Shown here: positions 17,610 through 25,594 of the stretch, one piece after another
Layout: each line of letters opens with the position of its first letter
Position numbering within the stretch: position 1 is the first letter of the stretch
DNA from: Acinetobacter pecorum
GTDB lineage: Bacteria > Pseudomonadota > Gammaproteobacteria > Pseudomonadales > Moraxellaceae
Length of the DNA stretch: 64,000 nt
Reading direction: 5' to 3'
Assembly (NCBI RefSeq): GCF_014837015.1
Contig: NZ_JACSPT010000004.1
Span: forward strand, 124,001 to 188,000
Position numbers and translations under genes: made by a program
The notes under the pieces: generated by a model
The model's input: the letters and a program-made list of their open reading frames with translations, nothing else
What the model was told of the DNA's origin: nothing
Databases searched by the model: none

Positions 17610-17810
17610 ATGATAGATGAAGAAAAGCCGTTGAACTTTGACGATGATAATGTGCCTCAAGATTTTGAAGATGAAGAATTTATCGATGATCAGAAAGAGG
17701 ATGAAATGTACAACGCTATTACCAAAGACGGTTCAAGTGTTGATCCTGCAGATGACGGGACACGTCATATTCGACCTGAAGATGGCGACCCGATTGAAAT
17801 AGAAGAGTAA
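17610..17810 (+). CDS. small highly acidic protein, 66 aa
   Basis: The protein is dominated by Asp and Glu (for example FDDDNVPQDFEDEEFIDDQ at about 10-28) and ends GDPIEIEE. It has few hydrophobic residues and is probably disordered or a flexible binding partner. A GAGGGA ribosome binding site stands before the ATG and a strong terminator follows the stop, so I think the gene is real and monocistronic. The function is not known to me. Confidence 0.7.
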   Translation: MIDEEKPLNFDDDNVPQDFEDEEFIDDQKEDEMYNAITKDGSSVDPADDGTRHIRPEDGDPIEIEE

Positions 17811-17811
17811 T

Positions 17812-17840
17812 AAAAAGCCCAATTTAATATTGGGCTTTTT
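17812..17840 (+). terminator. intrinsic terminator of acidic-protein gene
   Basis: AAAAAGCCCAAT pairs with ATTGGGCTTTTT around a short AT loop. It starts directly after the stop codon and could work on both strands. Confidence 0.85.
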
Positions 17841-18028
17841 ATTGTATGGCAGAAGAAATATGAGCTGCAGTATTTTTCATTTAATGAGTCAAGCTATTGA
17901 ATAAAAAATACCTAAAAAAATGATCACTAATCTTATTTTTCATCTTCATAAAAAGCTCTCCATTACGAGATCTTCTAGATCAGATAAAACAATAAATAGC
18001 CGAAGTTATCTTTTGAGTGAAAAGAGAT

Positions 18029-18223
18029 TTACTCTTTAAAGGTCTCATTGAGAGCGGTTTGCACCGCTTCAACGCGTGCTTTACAGGCTTTATAAGCTGT
18101 CATGGACTCTTCCACGATTCTCATCAAGTTGTCGATATCTGGTTCTTGCTGGGATTCCAGCAGTTCCGCATTCTTTTTCAAGATGTTATAACCTTCTTCA
18201 AAGCTTAAAGTATCATGATTCAT
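18029..18223 (-). CDS. xseB: exodeoxyribonuclease VII small subunit
   Basis: The small subunit of ExoVII, 64 aa, which binds XseA to form the nuclease that degrades single-stranded DNA to oligonucleotides. The family core LSFEEGYNILKKNAELLES is present at 6-24, followed by a helical dimerising stretch through MRIVEESMTAYKACKARV. I chose the ATG at 18223 since it gives the usual N-terminus; an upstream in-frame start would add 25 residues encoded inside xseA. It overlaps the xseA end by 11 bp, showing coupled translation. Confidence 0.88.
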   Translation of the reverse strand: MNHDTLSFEEGYNILKKNAELLESQQEPDIDNLMRIVEESMTAYKACKARVEAVQTALNETFKE

Positions 18224-19484
18224 GAGGAAGTACCTGTATGAGCTGTGCTGAAAATAGGCCATCGTGTAATTCAATCTGAACAGGCTGCTGATTATCAATT
18301 TGAGTAATTGAACTCATCACATGATCTTGCTGGCGAACGATGGCATAACCTTTGGATAAAACGTGTTGAGGGTTTTGTAGCAGCGTTTCTCGCATCAGGG
18401 CATCAAGCTGCTGATTCATGAGCTGGGTATGCTGCTGGGCTAGACTGGCAGTATTAGACTTGATCTGTTGCAGACGTTGCAGGGCATCGAAAATCTGGTT
18501 GTTGGCCAGAGTTTGAATCAGTTTAAAAAAATGATCATTCTGGTTCTGGTAAGCCTGAATCTGTTGTTGAGATAAACGCTGAATCCGCTGTAGACAATTC
18601 GCCACCTCCTGAGTCAGTTCAACTATATGATTGCGGATGCCTGCAATGACTTTACTTGGAGTATCAAAGGAACGATGCGCAATTTCATCCAGAATAGTAC
18701 GGTCTTTCTCATGACCAATGCCGACCCAAATGGGTACCGAGCGTTTGCAGAGCAGGGCAGCCAGATCATAATCGTTCAAATAAGCCAGATCATTGACTGC
18801 ACCGCCGCCCCGTATAATGACGATCAGATCCGGTGCAGCCTCATAGGTCTGCACCCATTGTTTAAGTGCTTGTGCCAGACTTTGCATAATATTTTGAGGG
18901 GCTGTATTTCCCTGAAAAGTCGCACTATGATAAATAAACTCACACACCTGTGCTCGCTGTAATGCATCGGCATCTTTTCTAAAATCTCCAAGTCCTGCTG
19001 CATTTTCGGGAGAAATCACTAAAATCCGGTTTAGATCAAAGGGACTGGGCAAATTTTTATTACGCTGAATGAGTCCTTCAGCCGTCAACCGCTCGACAAT
19101 CTGCTGGTAGCGCCGGGCAATATCTCCCAACGTGTAGCCCGAGTCAATTTCGACGATATTTAATGAAAATCCATACTGTGGATCAAAATTGGCTTTGACC
19201 TTAATCAGCACTTTTAGGTCTCGACTCAGTTCAATCCCGCTTTCACGTTCAAACTGCGAGACCATTTTCTGGGCACTAAACTTCCAGATGGTTGCACGGC
19301 AACTGGCAATGACCTGATTACTATCCGCTTCTTTTTCTGCCAGCTCAAGATAATAATGGCCGGCTTTAATACTTAAATTTCGAATCTCGGCTTTGACCCA
19401 TACCGGTGTATCGAAAGTGTGTTTGACCACTTCCTGCACCGTAGCAAGATATTCCTTAAGGGAGAGTTGAGGATCGTCTGTCAT
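18213..19484 (-). CDS. xseA: exodeoxyribonuclease VII large subunit
   Basis: The catalytic subunit of ExoVII, about 423 aa. An N-terminal OB-fold binds DNA (LSLKEYLATVQEVV, VWVKAEIRNLSIKAGHYYLEL). The nuclease core includes GYTLGDIARR, VISPENAAGLGDF, VIIRGGGAVNDLAYLNDYDLA and GIGHEKDRTILDEIAHRSFDTPSK. A coiled-coil region full of Gln follows (about 285-370). I prefer the ATG at 19484 (MTDDPQ); a TTG at 19508 in frame would add eight residues. It is first in the xseA-xseB unit. Confidence 0.92.
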   Translation of the reverse strand: MTDDPQLSLKEYLATVQEVVKHTFDTPVWVKAEIRNLSIKAGHYYLELAEKEADSNQVIASCRATIWKFSAQKMVSQFERESGIELSRDLKVLIKVKANFDPQYGFSLNIVEIDSGYTLGDIARRYQQIVERLTAEGLIQRNKNLPSPFDLNRILVISPENAAGLGDFRKDADALQRAQVCEFIYHSATFQGNTAPQNIMQSLAQALKQWVQTYEAAPDLIVIIRGGGAVNDLAYLNDYDLAALLCKRSVPIWVGIGHEKDRTILDEIAHRSFDTPSKVIAGIRNHIVELTQEVANCLQRIQRLSQQQIQAYQNQNDHFFKLIQTLANNQIFDALQRLQQIKSNTASLAQQHTQLMNQQLDALMRETLLQNPQHVLSKGYAIVRQQDHVMSSITQIDNQQPVQIELHDGLFSAQLIQVLPHES

Positions 19485-19832
19485 GCTAATAGAAAGTTTA
19501 AAATTCAATCAAATCTTAAATCAATCCCGTTGAGATCACAAATTTAAAAGTAAGAATAGATAGGAGTGATGTAATTACAATGTAATTCTTTTGGAATGTA
19601 TAAATATCTACATGGGATGATTAATTGATTGTATTTTATTCTAAAGCAATTTTTTTATTTGATATGTATTCTTTTAATCGAGATTTCAAAGCATTATAGA
19701 GCCTAATTTATTGCTGTTTTATTTTCAGTTTTTAATAATTAGAAAGGCTAAAAATCTATACAGACTTCAGCCTGATGGTGATTAAAAAATATGCTAGATT
19801 GACAAAGAATGATTAAGAAAGAATTAGCTCTC
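19485..19832. other. divergent intergenic region upstream of xseA
   Basis: About 350 AT-rich bases separate the divergent xseA and DUF333 lipoprotein genes and must hold both promoters. I saw no distinct operator palindrome or other structure. Confidence 0.4.
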
Positions 19833-20267
19833 ATGAAAAAAACAATACTGTTTAGTATATTAGCTATCACTTTAAGCGCATGTACTACCATGCCATCATC
19901 AGAAAAGGAAACTCCTAAATTAGGGATGGCAAATCCCGCAAGTGAGTATTGTGTCAAGCAGGGTGGTAAGATTGAAATCCGCACTGAAAGTAAGGGGCAG
20001 GTTGGATATTGTCATTTAAAGAATGGTCAGGTTGTCGAGGAGTGGGAGTTGCTGCACTTGAATCAACCTAAATGTATTGCTGATCAGGCAACGGCTTTGG
20101 TCGGTCAATCTAATCTGACTGAAGAACAAATCAAGCAAAAAACCAAAGCACAAATTGTACGTATGGTCGAACCGGGACAAGCGGTAACCATGGATTATCG
20201 TGAAGAACGGGTGACTGTAACGGTGGATCCTGTAAGTAAAAAGATTATTCAGGCCTCATGCGGGTAA
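19833..20267 (+). CDS. lipoprotein with DUF333 and I78-inhibitor-like domains
   Basis: A product of 144 aa. The signal MKKTILFSILAITLSAC contains a lipobox (LSAC), so the mature protein should be lipid-anchored. A DUF333 motif follows (NPASEYCVKQGGK near 36-48, then GYCHLKNGQVVEEWEL). The C-terminal part (ALVGQSNLTEEQIKQ, RMVEPGQAVTMDYREERV, and VDPVSKKIIQASCG) matches the I78 peptidase-inhibitor family, which blocks serine proteases. I chose the ATG at 19833 over 19809 because it begins the signal peptide. A role in shielding the envelope from proteases is inferred from the family. Confidence 0.75.
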   Translation: MKKTILFSILAITLSACTTMPSSEKETPKLGMANPASEYCVKQGGKIEIRTESKGQVGYCHLKNGQVVEEWELLHLNQPKCIADQATALVGQSNLTEEQIKQKTKAQIVRMVEPGQAVTMDYREERVTVTVDPVSKKIIQASCG

Positions 20268-20380
20268 TCATGCAGATTGAAGAAATCCGTTGAGGAGTTT
20301 TTTAAAATTTAGCATGACCGGCATTTTGAAATGACAAATCTTCTCCGATCTTTTATATTGCCCCTCGGAAGGAGAAATTC

Positions 20381-20740
20381 ATGAAAAAGTTATTGGCTTT
20401 ATCGTTTATGCTGGCTCTGGCTGGTTGTGCCGAGAAGAAACCCTTAACCCCTGAAGAGCAGTGGCAAGGTTATTGTCGAAGTGTCGGTAATGCAGCGCGT
20501 ACCATTATGCTGGATCGTCAGAATGCAATTGAGAAAGAAAAAGCAATCGAGCATGCCAACAAGATTGACGATGAAACCACTAAAGGTTTTATACTGGATA
20601 TTATTGATGAAGTTTATGCGCTTCCAGAAGCTGAGATCAAGACAGATGTAAAAGCAGCTCGTGAAAAAGTTCGCGCTGAATTTACTGCAAAGTGTATTGC
20701 GACTCCGCATGATGAATTACCAGATTACAAACCGTTCTAA
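20381..20740 (+). CDS. small lipoprotein, 119 aa
   Basis: The signal MKKLLALSFMLALAGC carries a lipobox, LAGC, at 13-16. The mature part is charged and helical (EEQWQGYCRSVGNAARTIMLD, then a run through KAIEHANKIDDETTKGF) and has two further Cys residues near 32 and 109 that could form a disulfide. GGAAGGAG precedes the ATG at good spacing. It is monocistronic, with a terminator over the stop codon. I recognise a common Acinetobacter-type lipoprotein but no function. Confidence 0.75.
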   Translation: MKKLLALSFMLALAGCAEKKPLTPEEQWQGYCRSVGNAARTIMLDRQNAIEKEKAIEHANKIDDETTKGFILDIIDEVYALPEAEIKTDVKAAREKVRAEFTAKCIATPHDELPDYKPF

Positions 20741-20754
20741 GGAACGGTTTTTTT
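20729..20754 (+). terminator. intrinsic terminator overlapping the stop codon
   Basis: AAACCGTTC pairs with GAACGGTTT, with the TAA stop codon in the loop, and is followed by a T-run. Coding sequence thus forms one arm of the terminator. Confidence 0.85.
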
Positions 20755-20946
20755 ATGAATAACTAAAATCACTCGGTAAATATTACAACTACAAGATATT
20801 TAACCATCAACATTTAAAATACGACTGAATAAAAATAGCCTAAGCAAACGCACACTTTGTGACAATTTCTAAATCTCAAATATAGAAAAGCTTATCTTAA
20901 TACTGAATAATGAACTCAACTCCAATTAACCGAGGAGTAGCACTAT

Positions 20947-21216
20947 ATGGAAGTCGTAAGATATTTGCATCATTCGGATCTGCTATTAGAAGATGAACAT
21001 GGTGTAGTGATTATTGGCGGAAGCCGCTATGTACTCAGCATCGGTGATAAAGTCATTTTAAAGAAGATGCTAGAACAGGATAAAAAGCTTTATCAGATAG
21101 ATATTTCCTTTGCCAGCAATAATCACAGTACAACCTGTGAAGATGAATGCGTGGTGAAATTCCAAGGCTGCCGAAACTCATATCAGCAGTATTTAAACTC
21201 AACCACTGTACACTAA
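20947..21216 (+). CDS. hypothetical protein, 89 aa
   Basis: A beta-rich small protein containing DEHGVVIIGGSRYVLSIGDK near 18-37 and a cysteine cluster near the end (TTCEDECVVKFQGCRN, Cys at about 63, 67 and 74). The pattern suggests a small metal- or disulfide-stabilised fold. CCGAGGAG precedes the ATG and a strong terminator follows, so it is likely a real monocistronic gene. I do not recognise the family. Confidence 0.65.
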   Translation: MEVVRYLHHSDLLLEDEHGVVIIGGSRYVLSIGDKVILKKMLEQDKKLYQIDISFASNNHSTTCEDECVVKFQGCRNSYQQYLNSTTVH

Positions 21217-21243
21217 GGTGGAGTATCTTTTTCACTTCAAATC

Positions 21244-21268
21244 AGGCAACATCATGGTTGCCTTTTTT
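21244..21268 (+). terminator. intrinsic terminator of 89-aa gene
   Basis: AGGCAAC pairs with GTTGCCT around ATCATG and is followed by six Ts. Confidence 0.8.
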
Positions 21269-21513
21269 ATACATTAAATTCCGTTAAAAGAGTCAATTCA
21301 TGCGCTCGTTTCATGTGGTGTAAGCTGGAACTGATTATGGAATAATCATTAAGGGCATCATTTAGTTATAAAATAACGAGCATCACAAAGAAACACTTGA
21401 GTTGCATTAACTTTTAACTGGAAATTTAGTAAAATTTCGGAGTCCATATTATTTGTGAAGCTTGGAATAAGCAGGAATTCATAAGTAATTTTTTAAAAAA
21501 GAGGAATAACACT

Positions 21514-24153
21514 GTGCTAGAAGCTTACCGCCAACACGTTGAAGAACGTGCCGCACTCGGAGTCCCACCGAAGCCACTTGACGATGCCCAAACAGCTGCA
21601 TTAGTTGAACTACTAAAAAACCCGCCAGCTGGTGAAGAAGCATACTTGGTAGATTTGCTTGAAAACCGTGTACCAGCAGGTGTTGACCAAGCTGCATATG
21701 TAAAAGCTGCGTTCTTAGCTGCATTGGCAAAAGGCGAAGCAACCTCTCCACTTGTTTCTAAAGAACGTGCTGTTTACTTACTGGGCACTATGCTTGGTGG
21801 TTATAACGTAGCGCCTTTAGTTGAACTTTTAGACAATACCGAGCTTGCTGAACTTGCAGCTGAAGCATTGAAAAAAACGCTTCTTGTATTTGACGCGTTC
21901 CATGACGTTGCTGACAAAGCACGTGCAGGCAATGAAAATGCGAAAGCAGTTCTTCAATCATGGGCAGATGCTGAATGGTTCACAAACCGTCCAGATGTTC
22001 CTGAAGAAATCAAACTGACAGTTTTCAAAGTCACTGGCGAAACCAACACTGATGACCTGTCTCCAGCTCAAGACGCTTGGAGCCGTCCAGACATTCCATT
22101 GCACGCAAATGCAATGCTGAAAAACGAACGTGATGGTATCAACCCAGAAGTTCCGGGTGAAGTTGGTCCATTAAACCAGATCAAAGAACTGATCGCAAAA
22201 GGCAACAAGGTTGCTTACGTAGGTGACGTTGTTGGTACAGGTTCTTCTCGTAAGTCTGCTACTAACTCTGTACTTTGGTTCTTCGGTGACGAAATCCCGC
22301 ATATTCCGAACAAAAAAGAAGGCGGTTACTGCCTGGGTTCTAAAATTGCTCCGATTTTCTTCAACACAATGGAAGACGCTGGTGCGTTACCAGTTGAAAT
22401 CGACGTAGCAAACATGAACATGGGCGACGAGATCACCCTTAAGATCGACAAAGCTGCTGCTAAAGTAACTGCGTTCAAAGACGGCGCGCAAATTGCTGAA
22501 GCTGATCTTAAAACTCCAGTACTTCTAGACGAAGTTCGTGCGGGCGGTCGTATTAACCTGATCATTGGTCGTGGTTTGACTACTAAAGCACGTGAAGAGC
22601 TAGGTCTTCCTGTATCTACATTGTTCCGTACGCCTGTACAACCTGCTGCAACTGGCAAAGGCTTCACGCTTGCTCAGAAGATGGTTGGTCGTGCTTGTGG
22701 TCTTCCAGAAGGTCAAGGTGTTGTTCCAGGTACATACTGTGAACCACGTATGACAACTGTTGGTTCTCAAGATACAACAGGTCCAATGACGCGTGACGAA
22801 CTTAAAGACCTTGCATGCCTGGGCTTCTCTGCTGACCTGGTAATGCAATCTTTCTGTCACACAGCTGCGTATCCAAAACCAGTTGACGTTCAAATGCAAC
22901 ACACGCTTCCTGATTTCATCATGAACCGTGGTGGTGTTTCTCTACGTCCAGGTGACGGTATTATCCATTCTTGGTTAAACCGTATGCTTCTTCCAGATAC
23001 AGTTGGTACTGGTGGTGACTCACATACTCGTTTCCCAATCGGTATTTCATTCCCTGCGGGTTCTGGTCTGGTAGCGTTCGCTGCTGCAACTGGTGTTATG
23101 CCACTTGACATGCCAGAGTCTGTTCTTGTGAAGTTCAAAGGTAAAATGCAACCTGGTATCACACTACGTGACCTGGTACATGCAATTCCTTACGTAGCGA
23201 TCCAAGAAGGTGACCTGACTGTTGAGAAGAAAGGTAAGAAAAACATCTTCTCTGGCCGTATCCTTGAGATCGACCTGACAGAAATGGAAACTGACCTGAC
23301 TGTTGAGCAAGCATTCGAACTTTCTGATGCTTCTGCTGAACGTTCTGCTGCTGGTTGTGCGATCACTCTTTCTGAAGAGAAAGTTGCTGAATACCTACGT
23401 TCTAACATCACTATGCTGAAATGGATGATTTCACAAGGCTATGGCGATGCTCGTACTATGGCGCGCCGTGTTGAGAACATGGAAAAATGGTTGGAAAATC
23501 CATCACTTCTTAAAGCTGATGCTGATGCTGAATACACTAAAGTGTATGAAATCGACCTTTCTACGATTACTGAACCAGTTCTTTGCTGCCCGAACGACCC
23601 AGATGATGCAAAACTTCTTTCTGACGTTCAAGGCGTGAAAATTGATGAAGTATTCATCGGTTCTTGTATGACTAACATCGGTCACTTCCGTGCAGCTGGT
23701 AAACTTCTAGACAAAGTACCTGGTGGTTCTTTATCTACTCGTCTATGGTTGGCTCCTCCAACTCGTATGGACGAACACCAGTTAATGGAAGAAGGTTTCT
23801 ACAATACTTATGGTAAAGCTGGCGCTCGTACAGAAATGCCAGGCTGTTCACTGTGTATGGGTAACCAGGCACGTGTAGCACCGAACACGACTTGTGTATC
23901 GACTTCTACTCGTAACTTCCCGAACCGTTTAGGTCAAGGTGCGAACGTTTACCTGGCATCTGCTGAGCTTGCTTCTGTTGCTGCTGTATTGGGTAAATTA
24001 CCTTCTCCAGAAGAATACCAACAGTACGCTGCTCAAATCGACAGCATGTCTGCTGACATCTACCAATACTTGAACTTCGACAAGATGAGCGAGTATACAG
24101 ATGCTGCTAAAGACATCGATACTAAGAAAATTGCTGCTGCTCAATTAGCTTAA
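21514..24153 (+). CDS. acnB: bifunctional aconitate hydratase 2
   Basis: AcnB isomerises citrate to isocitrate in the TCA cycle and also acts on 2-methylisocitrate. At 879 aa it has the AcnB-type domain order: an N-terminal HEAT-like domain (about 1-160), the swivel domain (about 165-380) and the iron-sulfur catalytic domains. The 4Fe-4S cysteines are visible in GSCMTNIGHF near 720 and PGCSLCMGNQ near 776. GGDSHTRFPIG near 505 is a substrate-site segment. The start is GTG with GAGGAA upstream. Codon use looks strongly selected, as expected for a highly expressed gene. It is monocistronic, followed by a terminator. Confidence 0.96.
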   Translation: MLEAYRQHVEERAALGVPPKPLDDAQTAALVELLKNPPAGEEAYLVDLLENRVPAGVDQAAYVKAAFLAALAKGEATSPLVSKERAVYLLGTMLGGYNVAPLVELLDNTELAELAAEALKKTLLVFDAFHDVADKARAGNENAKAVLQSWADAEWFTNRPDVPEEIKLTVFKVTGETNTDDLSPAQDAWSRPDIPLHANAMLKNERDGINPEVPGEVGPLNQIKELIAKGNKVAYVGDVVGTGSSRKSATNSVLWFFGDEIPHIPNKKEGGYCLGSKIAPIFFNTMEDAGALPVEIDVANMNMGDEITLKIDKAAAKVTAFKDGAQIAEADLKTPVLLDEVRAGGRINLIIGRGLTTKAREELGLPVSTLFRTPVQPAATGKGFTLAQKMVGRACGLPEGQGVVPGTYCEPRMTTVGSQDTTGPMTRDELKDLACLGFSADLVMQSFCHTAAYPKPVDVQMQHTLPDFIMNRGGVSLRPGDGIIHSWLNRMLLPDTVGTGGDSHTRFPIGISFPAGSGLVAFAAATGVMPLDMPESVLVKFKGKMQPGITLRDLVHAIPYVAIQEGDLTVEKKGKKNIFSGRILEIDLTEMETDLTVEQAFELSDASAERSAAGCAITLSEEKVAEYLRSNITMLKWMISQGYGDARTMARRVENMEKWLENPSLLKADADAEYTKVYEIDLSTITEPVLCCPNDPDDAKLLSDVQGVKIDEVFIGSCMTNIGHFRAAGKLLDKVPGGSLSTRLWLAPPTRMDEHQLMEEGFYNTYGKAGARTEMPGCSLCMGNQARVAPNTTCVSTSTRNFPNRLGQGANVYLASAELASVAAVLGKLPSPEEYQQYAAQIDSMSADIYQYLNFDKMSEYTDAAKDIDTKKIAAAQLA

Positions 24154-24186
24154 TGTATTGATAATTAAATTAATTTGAGTTAAGAG

Positions 24187-24216
24187 TAAGGGCTGATTTA
24201 TCAGCCCTTATTTTTT
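24187..24216 (+). terminator. intrinsic terminator of acnB
   Basis: TAAGGGCTGAT pairs with ATCAGCCCTTA around a two-base loop and is followed by six Ts. It ends 12 bp before the next start codon, leaving no room there for a separate promoter. Confidence 0.9.
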
Positions 24217-24228
24217 GAGATATTTATA

Positions 24229-25140
24229 GTGAAGTCATTAGAAATTCAGAGTTTAGAAATAAATAATAAGTCTATTTATATATTTGAAGATCATTCTTTA
24301 GCTTTTAAGGCTTGGTTAAATATAAGAAATAGAATAGATGGACAGTCCTTTGTTATTACTTTAGATCATCACACAGATACTCATCAACCATTGTGTTACT
24401 TTTCTGCTTCAGAGAAGTATAAATCTGATGAAGTAATATCTTATGAAGATTTTTATGAAAGAATTATACAAACACATTTTGAAAATTTAGATTTATATGA
24501 TGAGCATGAAGTTAATAGTTTTGTAATGAAACTACATTACGACGAACATATCTCTTCTGCAATTCAAAAAGAAATAATTACGCATTCTATTTCAATTCAA
24601 TGGGATCATAATTCTGGTACACAGTCTATAGAAGAGAATGAATATGATAAACAACCAACTCTAAAAGATTTATATACTCAATTTGGATTTGAAGAAGGTA
24701 AACAAAAATATTCAGATTTAAAACCAGCACCTATACCACCTTTTAGTTATAAATTACCAGCGAATAGAATGTTTATCGTTGGTTATTCGCATTTTGACTG
24801 ATTAAGCACTGATGATGGTATATATGATTTAGCATTAGAAGATGAATTTTTAGAGAATCAATTTAACATAGTAAAGAATATGAATGAAAATAGTGGCTTA
24901 CCAGATATCGATGCGGGTGGATATATTTTAGATATAGATCTTGATTATTTTCATACACAAAAATCAATTTCGCCTCATAATCAGTTTTTTTTTAGTAAAT
25001 TGGTAAAAGAGTCTGTTGCGATTACTATTGCTAAAGAAAGCAGATGTGTATTAGATTTACGTACAGATGGTGAAGAAATTACTAGTAAGAGTTTACTGAA
25101 AGACTTATTAGATCATATTGCAAGAATCTTAAGTAATTAG
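24229..25140 (+). pseudogene. UPF0489-family gene interrupted by an in-frame TGA
   Basis: One frame of 303 codons is continuous except for a TGA at 24799-24801. The first part (190 aa) has the family motif ITLDHHTDTH near 43-52, YDEHI near 103, and PPFSYKLPANRMFIVGYSHFD just before the stop. The second part continues in the same frame with STDDG, GYILDIDLDYFHTQKSISP, and an ending with AITIAKES and a complete C-terminus. The paired His/Asp motifs resemble arginase-type metal sites; some UPF0489 members have been described as peptide arginases acting on ribosomal peptides. The gene is visibly AT-richer than acnB, begins with GTG right after the acnB terminator, and has no peptide-precursor gene beside it. 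A recent nonsense mutation, probably TGG to TGA, is the simplest reading. Confidence 0.75.
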
Positions 25141-25228
25141 AAGTATAAGATTTCTTTTATCTACACTTATCATCAATAAATTGTTCTAATTCACGTCTTC
25201 AAAGATGATTTAAAATGTAGATTTTCTA

Positions 25229-25447
25229 ATGCCCAAACAATCCCGCTTCCTCTGTATTGGTGGTTTCCTCAACGGAACCCAAGTCAAAGACCAAGGTGAT
25301 AGTTTTATCTGTGTCGAAAAAGGTAAAAACGTCATCTACACCAAAAAGGAAATTTTCCATCCTGATTCATGGAATCATGACTACTATGTTTGTGAAACCA
25401 TCACAGACAAACAGGCTCGTAATTGGGTCTATGACATTGAAAGCTGA
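25229..25447 (+). CDS. hypothetical protein, 72 aa
   Basis: A small basic-acidic soluble protein with FLCIGGFLNGTQVKDQG near the start, a beta-hairpin-like middle (FICVEKGKNVIYTKKEIF), and WNHDYYVCETITDKQARNWV near the end. A Trp/Tyr-rich pattern and two internal Cys are present. There is no obvious ribosome binding site before the ATG. It follows the UPF0489 pseudogene in the same AT-rich block. I do not recognise a family. Confidence 0.5.
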   Translation: MPKQSRFLCIGGFLNGTQVKDQGDSFICVEKGKNVIYTKKEIFHPDSWNHDYYVCETITDKQARNWVYDIES

Positions 25448-25477
25448 TTAAACCGTTATTTTTATAAATTTCAGATA

Positions 25478-25514
25478 TTAAATAGCCCCAAGGTTAAGGG
25501 ACTATTTAATATAC
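25478..25514. terminator. bidirectional hairpin between convergent genes
   Basis: TATTAAATAG...CCC pairs with GGG...CTATTTAATA across a seven-base loop with one mismatch. It lies between the hypothetical gene (plus) and the anion permease (minus). The AT-rich arms provide a T-run on either strand. Confidence 0.6.
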
Positions 25515-25594
25515 ATGAGAAGACTTTATTGTATTTGGGTTTCCTGACTGCGACTTTCACTAGATTCTCATAAATAATCCATAATCTTTTGAGT

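Noticed and set aside
24799-24801. Selenocysteine at the TGA of the UPF0489 gene
   Set aside because: No hairpin of the bacterial SECIS type is visible right after the TGA, and the family is not known for Sec; a nonsense change is simpler.
25257-25451. Overlapping 64-aa frame inside the 72-aa hypothetical gene
   Set aside because: It is a shadow in another frame, with no own start signal.
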